Part shown: in pieces, positions 1-9,173 of the stretch
Numbering within the stretch: position 1 is the first letter of the stretch
Layout: every line of letters begins with the position of its first letter
Assembly: GCA_002104905.1 (NCBI GenBank)
Contig: MCFE01000639.1
Coordinates: 1 to 50,724, forward strand
Origin: Basidiobolus meristosporus CBS 931.73
Lineage: Eukaryota; Basidiobolomycota; Basidiobolomycetes; Basidiobolales; Basidiobolaceae
DNA length: 50,724 bases
Direction: 5' to 3'
Notes under the pieces: model-generated
What the model was told of the DNA's origin: nothing
Databases searched by the model: none
The model's input: only the letters and a program-made list of their open reading frames with translations
Position numbers and translations under genes: made by a program

Positions 1-333
1 AATTGGAGCATGAAGGATGCCAACTCAGGGCAATCAAAGCTTTTAGGAATTATTCACAACTTCCCTCTCATCATTGAAGGAATGCCCCGCAAGATCCCAG
101 TATTCATTTGTGCAAAGGCTAACTTTGAATTACTTCTTGGAAGACCATGGGAGGTGAAAGCAAGAGCAACTGCAGTGAACTACCCAGATGGTTCAGCATG
201 GTATACTATATACTCAGAGAGCCCAGGACTAACAGCAACCTTCTGTGGTGTGGACTCAAACAATATCCAATCAATGACATCATGTAGATTTCTTTCTCAA
301 GAAAGGACAGGTGGCTTCATTGAGGAAGACTGA
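1..333 (+). pseudogene. C-terminal part of a gypsy-type gag/retropepsin ORF, cut by the window edge
   Basis: An open frame runs in from the left edge and stops at 331-333. An in-frame ATG at 10 is probably internal. The motif ELLLGRPW (about residues 39-46 from that ATG) followed by a DG-S turn is the C-terminal signature of the retropepsin-like domain in fungal Ty3/gypsy gag-protease proteins; the catalytic Asp would lie left of the window. The frame ends 79 bp before a purine-rich tract and an LTR, so protease is the last coding domain before the 3' LTR, with no reverse transcriptase or integrase after it. I infer a gag-pro element, either non-autonomous or carrying pol elsewhere. Whether the rest of the frame is intact cannot be seen. 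Confidence 0.65.
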
Positions 334-393
334 GAGAGCACTTTGTTCTCCAAACTTACAGTGGTTAGCTAAAAAGTTCCCTGAAACTTTTTA

Positions 394-411
394 GCTCAAG
401 TGGGGGGTGGA
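394..411 (+). other. Polypurine tract of the left-edge LTR element
   Basis: A tract containing AAGTGGGGGGTGGA abuts the TG start of the LTR at 412. This is the position and composition expected of the plus-strand primer of an LTR retrotransposon, and it identifies the adjoining repeat as the 3' LTR of the element whose ORF ends at 333. Confidence 0.65.
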
Positions 412-1215
412 TGTGGTAGGGTAAACATACCTCCCACAGACAAGTTTATTCATATAGTTATTATGATATACTTATCCATATTTTATCTTATCAGTATTAT
501 CCCATTCTTCTTTTGCCCATATCATCAGTATTATCCCCATATGATGTTTACCCTGATTAGTTATTAGCATTAGTTATCCCAGATGTTATTAAGCTTTGTG
601 ATCAGTAGATGTATCTATATAAGGCAAGTACCCGTGTCAGTACCCGTGACACATGACCTAGGTCTGTGTTACCATCCCTACCATTTCAATACCATATATG
701 GTATTTCTATGTTGCACAGGTTTCAGACTACTGATTCCTGATTGGTTGAGAGTGCTGTGCCTCTTAGAACCTTCCAGAACATTCTTGGCATATTTTTAGC
801 TCATAGTGATGTCATCAAGAATTCCACTGATACCTAGAATCTTCTAGAACCTTGTCATTAGTAATCACTTGGCAATCAGGAAAAGTATTTAAGGGAAAGC
901 AATCCCTCATCAATAAATCATCCCTTCTATCAGTAACACTTCTACCTTATTGATTAGCAGTTGATCACTGCACCTGCCTTCAACAGTACATCTAAGACCT
1001 GCCATTAAGGAGCTTTTCAGGGTAGTGCACAAGACACACCGAGGCCTTTGGAGACACTTGGAGCACCTAGGAAGCTAAAGAAGCAGGAGCTTTTACCATA
1101 GTGACATATTGACAAAGACACCAGCAGTTTAGACACAGAGGTTATTGCACCCATCAGACACCTCACACACCTTGAGTTGTGTAGCTTCTCCCAGGAGTAC
1201 CTCTACACCACCACA
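412..1215 (+). mobile_element. LTR family A, 3' LTR (804 bp)
   Basis: It starts TGTGGTAGGG and ends CACCACCACA. An inverted copy of the same length lies at 1703-2506. Promoter-like parts can be read in order: a CArG-box palindrome (690-703), an inverted CCAAT box (741-745), a TATA-like TATTTAAG (886-893) and a polyadenylation hexamer AATAAA (912-917). The right end abuts LTR B at 1216, so this element inserted into B. The 5' LTR is outside the window and no target-site duplication can be scored. Confidence 0.85.
690..703 (+). promoter_or_regulatory. CArG-box palindrome in LTR A
   Basis: TACCATATATGGTA is a perfect 14-bp palindrome. Its core CCATATATGG (692-701) fits CC(A/T)6GG, the SRF/MADS-box recognition sequence. 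The same core occurs at 2217-2226, 1539-1548, 28797-28806 and 14745-14754, and a one-base variant, still a CArG box, at 11955-11964; all lie in LTRs. It sits about 190 bp upstream of the TATA-like box. A role in LTR transcription is inferred. Confidence 0.5.
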
Positions 1216-1702
1216 GCGGTTTCCTGGGAGTGTCCTGTGGTCTAGGGTTGGAAGTTCAGGTAGCAGCAGGTAGCAGTGATCACGCTAATCAACAAGTTGG
1301 TATATTGATAAAAGGGATGATGATTTATTGTTGAGGGATAGCCTCCCTTATATACTTTTCTTACCGGCTAAGTGATTACTAATCATGGTGTTCCAGAAGG
1401 TTCCGGATATCAATAGAAATCTTAATGACATCAGAATGACCTAAGAATGTTCTAAGTAGGTGCCAGAAGTTTCTAGGAGGCACAGCACATCCAACCAATC
1501 AGGAATCAGTATTCTGAAGCCTGTTTAACATCGGGATACCATATATGGTATGGAAATGGTAGGGATGGTAACACGGGTTGATCATGTGTCATGGGTACTG
1601 GCGCGGGTACTTGCCTGATATTGAAGTACTTATAGCTAGTAATCTTACATAAAGTGAGGGGTAACTTATGCAATAAGGTAAGCAGGTGTGATAGGCAACT
1701 GG
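1216..1702 (-). mobile_element. LTR family B, inner part, split by LTR A
   Basis: Very similar to 28480-28960 and, more distantly, to LTR A in the block from the TACCC repeats through CArG, CCAAT and TATA to AATAAA. On the minus strand it reads TATATAAGG then AATAAA. It is interrupted at 1702 by the solo LTR at 1703-2506 and resumes at 2507. Its left end is cut by the family A element ending at 1215. Confidence 0.8.
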
Positions 1703-2506
1703 TGTGGTGGTGTAGAGGTACTCCTGGGAGAAACTACACAACTCAAGGTGTGTGAGGTGTCTGATGGGTGCAATAACCTCTGTGTCTAAACTGCTGGCGT
1801 CTTTGTCAATATGCCACTATGGTAAAAGCTCCTGCTTCTCTAGCTTCCTAGGTGCTCCAAGTGTCTCCAAAGGCCTCTGTGTGTCTTGTGCACTGCCCTG
1901 AAAAGCTCCTTGATTGCAGGTCTGAGATGTACTGTTGAAGGCAGGTGAAGTGATCAACTGCTAATCAATAAGGTAGAAGTGTTACTGATAGAAGGGATGA
2001 TTTATTGATGAGGGATTGCTTTCCCTTAAATACTTTTCCTGATTGCCAAGTGATTACTAATGACAAGGTTTTAGAAGATTCTAGGTATCAGTGGAATTCT
2101 TGATGACATCACTATGAGCTAAAAATATGCCAAGAATGTCCTGGAAGGTTCTAAAAGGCACAGCGCATTCAACCAATCAGGAATCAGTTGTCTGAAACCT
2201 GTCCAACATAGAAATACCATATATGGTATTGAAATGGTAGGGATGGTAACACAGACCTAGGTCATGTGTCACGGGTACTGACACGGGTACTTGCCTTATA
2301 TAGATACATCTACTGATCACAAAGTTGAATAACATCTGGGATAACTAATGCTAATAACTAATCAGGGTAAACATCATATAGGGATAATACTGATAATATG
2401 GGCAAAAGAAGAATGGGATAATACTGATAAGATAAAATATGGATAAGTATATCATAATGACTATATGAATAAACTTGTCTGTGGGAGGTATGTTTAACCT
2501 ACCACA
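1703..2506 (-). mobile_element. LTR family A, solo LTR (804 bp) nested in LTR B
   Basis: It reads TGTGGTGGTG to CTACCACA on the plus strand and is the reverse complement of 412-1215 with scattered differences. It interrupts LTR B: the uninterrupted copy near 28958 reads through CAACTGGCTTATG. The flanks ctgg (1699-1702) and ccgg (2507-2510) form a 4-bp target-site duplication differing by one C/T. No internal region is present, so this is a solo LTR produced by LTR-LTR recombination. Confidence 0.88.
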
Positions 2507-2639
2507 CCGGCTTATGGGATAGTACTGATTGGGTAAGACAAATGGGATAAAACTAAAATAAGTGTAGTAGAGATATAGGGAAGTAGAAAATAAGGGAATG
2601 AGCACATCTGTCAGTGGGTGTCACTGTCTCCCCACTACA
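2507..2639 (-). mobile_element. LTR family B, terminal part (5' end on the minus strand)
   Basis: It continues LTR B after the nested LTR A and ends CCCCACTACA, so the minus-strand LTR begins TGTAGTGGGG. It aligns with 28960-29089 almost base for base. Confidence 0.8.
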
Positions 2640-3234
2640 CCGCTATTATGACAGGTAAAATCCGGTATTTGGATATGTTTCTTTAATGTAAATGGAAATA
2701 AATGCGTATCACACCATAAACTATACTGGTACTTACCATTTTGGTTACCCTCACTCCAATTGGACGGTATCTCAGTGGTTAATTGATCCAAAAGTATCCT
2801 GAAGCTGGCAGCCCCCATTTGGCTCATTGACTACTGAAAAAGCTACCTGATTTGCCATCAAATATCCCATTTTGCCCATTAAGCAAGTAAATCCCAGATC
2901 CTAGTGATTGGACAAGGTGTCATAGCTAGCACGCAAGCAATTGTGTAGGTGCAAAACAGATCCAATAGCTGCACTGGTATTACAGATGACATATATATAT
3001 GCAGGGTGTTTATTTATAGGGGTTCCGTCTCTAATGTGAGGCAACCTTGATATTACTTACATCAAAAATTTGATGATCACTGATTTGCAATGGCTTGATT
3101 TGGATTGCAAAAAAAAAGGGTTGTTGGGATCATTATTAATGTGAGCAATTCAAAGCAATTGCATCATCTTCTCCTGGGTTTTTTTCTCACAGGGATTATT
3201 ACTGAAGCATTTGGTAGTGACTCACTTTGCACAC
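2640..3234. other. Gene-free AT-rich spacer
   Basis: No convincing reading frame and no match to the other repeats here. It holds an A-run near 3110 and short TA repeats near 2990. It may include the left end of the Harbinger-like element, but I could not find a terminal inverted repeat matching the sequence right of 5634. Confidence 0.4.
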
Positions 3235-4491
3235 CTATACTACTTCCTGGCTGACTATCATCTTGGCTACTGTGTATTTGTAGTCAGTATTTTGCCTCCT
3301 AGTTGATGAGTGCAATGCTGCAGCTTGGCCATGCTGAATTGCTCCAACTGAACCAACTGAACCGGCCTGTAGTGCCACGCTCTGACGCGTTCTTTTACTT
3401 GCCAAGGGCTCTGGTGGTTGAGGCACTTCATGTTGGTCATCATCAGTCAGTTCACCAGAAGTAACTCGCTGATGGTCAGGCAAAACGGCACGCGCAGGCA
3501 TGCCTTGACGTGTTGAGATGGCCCTTGGCTGAGTTTGATGTGATGCCGCATGTTGACACAACTTGGTCCGCTCCAATGGACTTGTGTCTAAATGAGCAGT
3601 TTGGCAAGTTCTTGTAGTTTTGCTCTGAAGCATGCGCGTTGACTCAATGCCGGGCATTCTGGTAAAGGGTGTTGGCATGGTCTGGACTGACATGTGCCGG
3701 CGCACTGTGGTTGCAAGAGATGGTAGGGAATCCAGCAAGGCGTGCTGGCGCAATCTGGACAATGTTGCTTGCGGTCTGTATTCTTCCTCCTGAAGCTCAC
3801 TATCTGATTCCTCAAGGTATTCACTTACCCTCTGTCTGATACTTTGGAGCTGTTGCCTGGATGAGTCCTGTGTATATTGCTCTCGGAAGCCACTTAGCTC
3901 CACTAATATATCACGTAGTACATTAGTCATTTGAGGCAAAGACTCATTCAAAATCTCTTTGGTTCGCAAAGTTGAGGCACAAATGGATGCGTCCAGCCCG
4001 TACTGTGCAAATTGCGCGCAAAATTGTTCCTGTGTGGCTTCTTTGTCAAATCCCCTCACTCTCAGCTCATTCTTGATTTCAATACTTGTCTTGTTATATA
4101 TCTTTTTACATACATTGGCTGGCATCTTGATGTAGAACTCATGCCACAGCTTTCTACTCAAATTCTTCCATCTTTGTTGACTCTCTGAGGTATCTAGTTC
4201 TGCTTGATTAATCAGCAGTGCCCAAATATCTGTATGAAGGCTCATCATAGACACTTGGGCCATACTAAAATCATTTGGTGAGAACTTGAGCGGATTGACA
4301 CTAACTTTTCCGGTCTGGACAGCGCTTGTGAGCTGGGGGATGGGTTTTGTCTGGGTTGTACTAAAGATGAGTTGAGGCTTGGTATGGGGACCATAGCAAC
4401 GGATTTGGATACTTATACAGCAGTATATTGGCATCAACCTGGTTTTATATGAAATATGTATGAAAACTAATGTGATAGTTGAATTTTCCAT
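3235..4491 (-). CDS. Intact 418-aa ORF of unknown function, possible Harbinger partner protein
   Basis: This is the longest uninterrupted frame in the window. Residues about 90-200 are mixed alpha-helical in appearance with conserved-looking Trp and charged residues (RWKNLSRKLWHEFY), followed by a Gln/Glu-rich stretch (about 215-245), then a basic, Gln/Thr-rich tail. It is divergently arranged with the DDE transposase at 4754, with 262 bp between. Autonomous PIF/Harbinger elements usually carry a transposase and a second, Myb/SANT-like DNA-binding protein, so the location suggests that role. I do not recognise a canonical SANT motif, so this is inference only. Its DNA is richer in CpG and less decayed than its neighbours, suggesting a recent arrival or recent constraint. 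It could also be a chance frame or a captured host fragment. Confidence 0.45.
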   Translation of the reverse strand: MENSTITLVFIHISYKTRLMPIYCCISIQIRCYGPHTKPQLIFSTTQTKPIPQLTSAVQTGKVSVNPLKFSPNDFSMAQVSMMSLHTDIWALLINQAELDTSESQQRWKNLSRKLWHEFYIKMPANVCKKIYNKTSIEIKNELRVRGFDKEATQEQFCAQFAQYGLDASICASTLRTKEILNESLPQMTNVLRDILVELSGFREQYTQDSSRQQLQSIRQRVSEYLEESDSELQEEEYRPQATLSRLRQHALLDSLPSLATTVRRHMSVQTMPTPFTRMPGIESTRMLQSKTTRTCQTAHLDTSPLERTKLCQHAASHQTQPRAISTRQGMPARAVLPDHQRVTSGELTDDDQHEVPQPPEPLASKRTRQSVALQAGSVGSVGAIQHGQAAALHSSTRRQNTDYKYTVAKMIVSQEVV

Positions 4492-4753
4492 ATATTATGC
4501 ACAATGCATCTTGGATTGCGTCGACACGGATCAGATCACATCAATTGCAGATTTCCTATTTGATTATAGACCTATGATTAACGCATCAATAAAAGTACCA
4601 AAGCATTGTTTGCGGATGATTTTTGCAACATAATGATGGAATACATGGCAATTGATGGAGATTTAGCCATAATGTATTAAAAATCAGATAAATAATGCAG
4701 ATTGCGCCAAATCAATTCAAACCACCTCCATACAATCATCCATCAATTTTAAT

Positions 4754-5634
4754 ATGACTTGCTCATCTGAATGGTCTTTTCTCATCAATCCCATCACTAC
4801 CACTGGATTTCCTTTTGACACGCTAGATGAGATCTATTCCAAGTACTGTGGACCATCAACCCCAATTTACTCAAGGAGATCCCTTGTTAAGCTTCTCTGC
4901 TATTACAAGAACTATTGCCCTACAAGGTTTCATCCCACCATCCATGGCAACAAAAGTCCTAGAAGCTTTCATTCCCAGCTGACAGCAATGGAGAACCACC
5001 TTGCAGAGGGTATGAATGACTTAGAGCAAGCTTGGAATACTAGGTTCAGAAGCTCCAATAGACTTCCATATCCTAGAGTGTTCAGCAACAGGTTCCATAT
5101 CAGGAGTATTTTGGATACCTTCCCAGTGAGGATTAACAGACCTTCTAGATGGCAGAGGCACTTTTATTCTGGCAAGTACAAGGCACACTGTGTGAAGTTT
5201 CAAGCACTGTCTGACATTGAGGGTAACATCATCTGGTTTAGTGGGCCATTTGCTGGAATTAGGCATGACAAAGCACTCTGGGTAGAGATTCATCTTGAAT
5301 TTGGTAGAGGGGAGAAATGTATGGCAGACTTAGCCTATTTAGCAGTGGATTGTCAGAGATTAGGATGTATTACAGCTTATAGGAAGCCAAGGAATGGTGT
5401 GCTTAGCAGGAAGCAGAAGCTCTACAATGAGATATTTAATCTTTCAGAGTAAGGGTAGAGCACACATTGGGATATCTGAGGAGATTCAGCATATTGGCAG
5501 GTAAATACAGAGGAAAGTCATATATAGGTGAAAACAGCAGAATAGGTAAAATAGTTGAGATACTTATTAATGCACAGTATGCTCATACAAGAAGACATCC
5601 ACAGAGAGAAATGTGTCTGGAGCATTATGAAGAG
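4754..5634 (+). pseudogene. PIF/Harbinger-type DDE transposase with one frameshift
   Basis: Frame 1 (4754-5452) shows a DDE_Tnp_4/HARBI1-like core: first acidic residue in LDTFPVRI, then the FYSGKYKAH block, the second in GIRHDKALW, and a CMADLAYL block. The frame stops at 5450-5452. The expected C-terminal block with the catalytic Glu (RVRVEHTLGYLRRFSILAG) follows directly in another plus frame from about 5434 and stops at 5632-5634. One small indel near 5440 therefore explains the break. All three acidic positions are present across the two frames, and the length (about 290 aa) is near full for the family. The neighbour at 3235-4491 is divergent. Family assignment is firm; activity is lost unless the shift is a sequencing error. 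Confidence 0.75.
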
Positions 5635-5731
5635 TAAATAAAGCAAGGAAAGCACTATTTTGAGCAACATAAGTAAGATTGAGTAAAATTACCAGTAACT
5701 GTATCATACCACTGGCATCATGGTAGAAATT

Positions 5732-5794
5732 ATAGTGCCAGATGGTGGCGTAGAGTGCCAGATCAATCCGGCACCATAAACAGGCTGGCACTAT
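5732..5794. repeat. Perfect 10-bp inverted repeat with short loop
   Basis: ATAGTGCCAG (5732-5741) and CTGGCACTAT (5785-5794) are exact reverse complements separated by 43 bp, with further GTGCC/GGCAC copies between and after them. It lies just past the Harbinger transposase stop and before the gypsy integrase, so it may be a subterminal transposase-binding cluster or element end. No matching partner was found on the left side. Confidence 0.5.
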
Positions 5795-5821
5795 GAGGCA
5801 CTATCCAACGGAACAAGTCTA

Positions 5822-6592
5822 CTAAGTTAAATGGCAATTGTTGGGTGTTATATGTACTCTAATTTTGCATGCAAAAAGTGCTTGCTCTATATACTGATCC
5901 CATCTACTGACAACTCCATTTGCATACTTGGTCAGCATTTTCCTAAAAAATCCATTACACTGATCAGTGACTTCATTAGTTCTAAGGCAATATGCCGGGG
6001 TTTTCAAGTGTCTGATATGCTGCATTTCCAGGCAAGCTTCCAATGTCTTTGCCACAAAGTATGCTCCTCTATTGGACAAAATCTCTACAGGGTGTCCAAA
6101 CTTCATAAGGATCTCATGGTAGATAAAACTTGCAACTTCTTGTTCACTGGCTACATGTACTGCTTTATCCACTGGACATTTTGTGGCATGGTAAATTGCA
6201 ATTGGGATCCAACAATTGCATTTCCTAGTAGTTGGCAGTCTTCCAATAAAGTTGATTCCCCATCTTTCAAATGGTCTTACAGGCTCCAAAGAAAAGAGTT
6301 TGGCAATTCTCTGTGGTTGGCTTTGGTTGGTCTGGCAATTTGGGCAGGTTTTTACTGGTTTCTCAATGTCTTGTGTCATTCTGGGCCTCCACACTCTGGC
6401 TTTCACAAGGCTACAGGTTCCTTCAGTTCCAAGATGTCCATATCCATTGTGTGGCATATGTATTAATTCCAGGTGAGCAACATAAGGGCAATAAGCAACA
6501 GGGCTTCCATCCACAATTTGGTAGAGTGTTTCATCCTGTACTACAAATTTGCTGGCTTTATCCTGGACTATCTTCTTGATATTGTAGTCCAC
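5822..6592 (-). pseudogene. Ty3/gypsy integrase with degraded DDE triad
   Basis: This 256-residue open frame carries the HHCC zinc-binding domain (HLELIHMPHNGYGHLG then CPNCQTNQ) and the integrase core. The usual WGIDFIG is WGINFIG, the usual ILSDRG is ILSNRG, and the usual TNGMTERFNG is TNEVTDQCNG. So both catalytic Asp are Asn and the Glu is Asp. The two Asp-to-Asn changes are G-to-A on the coding strand, i.e. C-to-T on the plus strand. The frame is open, but the protein cannot be a normal integrase. It is the downstream pol domain of the minus-strand gypsy element whose gag starts at 9116. I found no 3' LTR to its left. Confidence 0.85.
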
Positions 6593-7253
6593 CTCATTAG
6601 GAATAGCTTAGTCCTCCAAGTCCTTGGGTAATAGGCTAGGCTAATCTGATTCATGCACCAAGTTGAGTTGAGCAACTTGTTCTAATCTTGATAAGGCATC
6701 AGCCACTGTGTTGCTTTTCCCAGGGCAGTAGACAATCTCCAAATCAAATTGCTGAATATATTCACTTCACATTGTCATTCATATAGAGAGTACCTTCTGT
6801 TGAGCAGTCTTCATAATTTATTTGACTCCTTCAATATAGCATCATCATGTCATCAAGCAGTGTATTATAGAAAGCAACTCCTTCTCATGCACTGGATAGT
6901 TTGTTCAGCTGAGCTCAGTGTTATTACACTTATAGGTATTGTTGTTGCTGAGGATATCAGCTAAAGGGGCTGTAATACTTGCAAAGAACTTGACAAATCT
7001 CTAATGATAGGAAACTATTCCAAGAATTGATCTGAGTTCCAATATGCTATGGGGCTGCTTCAGATTCTTGATAACTTCAACCTTCTTAGGGTATAAGTTC
7101 ACTCCTGCACTAGTCACTATGTGTTGCAGATATTCAACATCTTCTTTGACAAACTTACACTTGACTATCTTACCATATAGTGGGTTCTCTCTTAGCTTCT
7201 TCAAGACTTTTTCAATGTGCACCATATGACCCTCTTCTGTCTTGCTGTACAGC
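6593..7253 (-). pseudogene. Gypsy RNase H region and C-terminal part of reverse transcriptase
   Basis: The frame at 7001-7225 encodes the RT thumb/connection (MVHIEKVLKKLRENPLYGK, then KCKFVKEDVEYLQHIVTSAG and a LRSILGIVSYH block), matching the segment that follows the YxDD motif in gypsy RTs. Between 6593 and 7000 only short broken pieces remain where RNase H should be. The RT frame is cut from its catalytic part by the LTR fragment at 7254-7404. Confidence 0.75.
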
Positions 7254-7404
7254 TGTTACAAGTCTGATAAGGATCTGCTGATTTATTTACTGACTAATGC
7301 TACTGATTTGATAGATAATACTAATATATTGATAACCTAAACAGATACTAATTGATCTGACTAAAAGCTGATCTAACTTAAACATTCAAGCAGCAGATTA
7401 TAAC
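7254..7404 (-). mobile_element. Internally deleted family G LTR inside the RT gene
   Basis: It begins TGTTACAAGTC and ends GATTATAACA like family G, but the central roughly 215 bp are missing. It sits between the coding sequence for PDDILL and that for YSKTEEG of the reverse transcriptase. Flanks cagc and tagc fit a 4-bp target-site duplication with one C/T change, as expected for this family. It is a later insertion into the gypsy element, not that element's own terminal LTR. Confidence 0.75.
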
Positions 7405-7960
7405 ATAGCAGTATGTCATCTGGGTAGATTATCACAAACTTGTCTTAGTGTTTCTGGAAGACAGTCTGCATCAGGGTCATGAATGTCACAGGGGCATTGG
7501 TGAGGCCAAAGCTCATAACTAAGTACTTATAATACCCATATATAGTCCTGAATGCCATCATAGGGATGTCTTATGGCTTCACCCTAATCTGGTTGTATCC
7601 TGACAAGAGGCCAATCTTGCTGAAAATAGTGGCTTCATTGAGTTGGTCCAGAAGCTCATCAATCCAAGGTTTGGGATACTTATTCATCATGGTAGCTGAG
7701 ATGAGGGCTATGTAGTCAATGCACATCCTAAGTGCTCCATCCATCTTTTTAACAAAAAGTTAAGGTGCTTCCCAAGGTGAAACCAGTCTGGCAGGTAATT
7801 GCTCATAGGTCTTGTTGTCCTTCTGGATCTGAGCAGCATGGCTTCTCCAGTTGATTGGTGGATTACAATAAAATAGCCTGATTTTTTCAAGTACAAGGTC
7901 AAGCTTGCAGCTCCCAAATATATTTGCATGGAGGTCTTCTTCATAATCATTTATCATCAT
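7405..7960 (-). pseudogene. Gypsy reverse transcriptase, catalytic part, broken
   Basis: Reading the minus strand across stops recovers the blocks [55 protein letters not shown] and FVIIYPDDILL. These are motifs A to C of a Ty3/gypsy RT. The first catalytic Asp (normally FSKIDL) is Gly here, and at least two in-frame stops lie between the blocks. The YPDD motif keeps both Asp. The N-terminal RT part (7708-7960) is in two overlapping frames, indicating a frameshift. Confidence 0.75.
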
Positions 7961-8027
7961 CCTTACTGGCTGAGTAATGTGGTTAATTATGTGAGAGTTT
8001 CCATCAGCAGTAGAGACTGGAGCTGAT

Positions 8028-9116
8028 TTGGAGGGTTCTAAGTTGATTCCAGCTCTGAAAGCAAATTGCTCCTACATGAACTCATGCAATGCTCCTGAGT
8101 CAGTCATGATCTTGGCAGGTACTCCATTGCTTACTCTATTCACGTATAATAGCTTTCCTGAGTTTGAGGTCATTTGGGATAGGTATTCTTCTGTCATAAG
8201 GAAGGTGAGTTCTGAGTCTTCTTCAAGTTCATCCTCCATGTTACTATGCTCAAGGGCTTCAACATGGTGAAGGTTCTTGATGGCTGGTGTCCATTTCTTC
8301 TCTGAAGGCAGTACTTTGCAATATGTCCCTGCTGGTGGCAATTGAAGCAAAGTCCTTTCTGCCTACATTCTTCTGAGGTACAATTCTTCTGCATATCATC
8401 TATTTCCCTTGGCACTGCTTCTCATTGTCTTGTTTCATTAGGATTGTACACTCTGTGACAAGTCATTGTTGGCTTACCAAATCCAAATATAGTTGGATCA
8501 TAGTCAATGCCTATTGTCATGGCTTCTTCAATAGTCTGGGGACTTCAATAGTTCACTTCCTTGCAAGTTCTTTCTTTTGACCCATCAATAAAGTATTCTA
8601 CTTGATCCAGGGAGTCCATTCTTTCAATTGGTTCAAGTAGACATCTATATTTGTAGATGTACTCTTGAACCATTACTTTCTGTTGGAGTGTCTTCAGCTT
8701 TCTTTGTAGTAGTGTTTGCTGCCATGGAAGTTTGAAAGCATCCTGAATTTCTGACACAAACTCATCCCACGCTGAGATTGTAGAGCATCCCATTATGATT
8801 GCAGACCAGATCTTGTTGCAGTACCACTGTAAGCTGCATCTGCCAGGTGAGAGGCTGCATAATATCACTTACTTTCTGGAGCAACTCCCTTGGCCTTGAA
8901 AGCTTCTTTAATCTGGAAGAGCCAAGTTCCCAGGTTTTCATTGACTCTACAATGGTAGCGGTTGACCTTCACACTAAAGTTGCTCTTGACAGGGTTTTGC
9001 TGGCTTTGGGCCATGGTAGCTGTTCCTTGTTGCTGCTGGCTAAGGATCTGGAGTAACTGTTGCTGTTGGGCCAGGATTTGCTGCATAGCATTCTTCCATT
9101 CTTGAATTTTGGACAT
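8028..9116 (-). pseudogene. Gypsy gag with zinc knuckle and protease remnant
   Basis: Three fragments lie in order on the minus strand. At 8865-9116 is the start, MSKIQEWKNAMQQILAQQQQ, a Gln-rich gag N-terminus beginning 58 bp inside the LTR. At 8545-8868 is a retrotransposon gag core (WDEFVSEIQDAFKLPW). At 8194-8415 is a CCHC knuckle, CFNCHQQGHIAKYC. At 8072-8350 a protease-like KIMTDSGALHEFM keeps the DSG triad. Frameshifts separate the pieces. Together with 5822-7960 this gives the standard gag-pro-RT-RH-IN order of a gypsy element. Confidence 0.8.
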
Positions 9117-9159
9117 CTTGAGGGAGGCTTCTTCTGTAGTTGGGAGGGAGGATTATGTA

Positions 9160-9173
9160 ATTGCTGCCACCAA
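9160..9173 (-). other. Putative primer binding site of the gypsy element
   Basis: On the minus strand the LTR end ..CTTGTAACA is followed by TTGGTGGCAGCAAT. A TGG-starting site next to the LTR fits priming by the CCA end of a tRNA. The tRNA species cannot be named without a tRNA set from this genome. Confidence 0.45.

Noticed and set aside
412-2506. Large palindrome as a replication origin or host structural element
   Set aside because: Both arms have LTR ends (TG..CA), promoter and poly(A) signals, and one has a target duplication, so they are LTRs.
3235-4491. Firm assignment as a Myb/SANT Harbinger protein
   Set aside because: Position fits, but the tryptophan spacing of a SANT repeat could not be seen.
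5831-6579. Plus-strand frames of up to 211 aa over the integrase
   Set aside because: They are antisense shadows of the clear minus-strand gypsy integrase.
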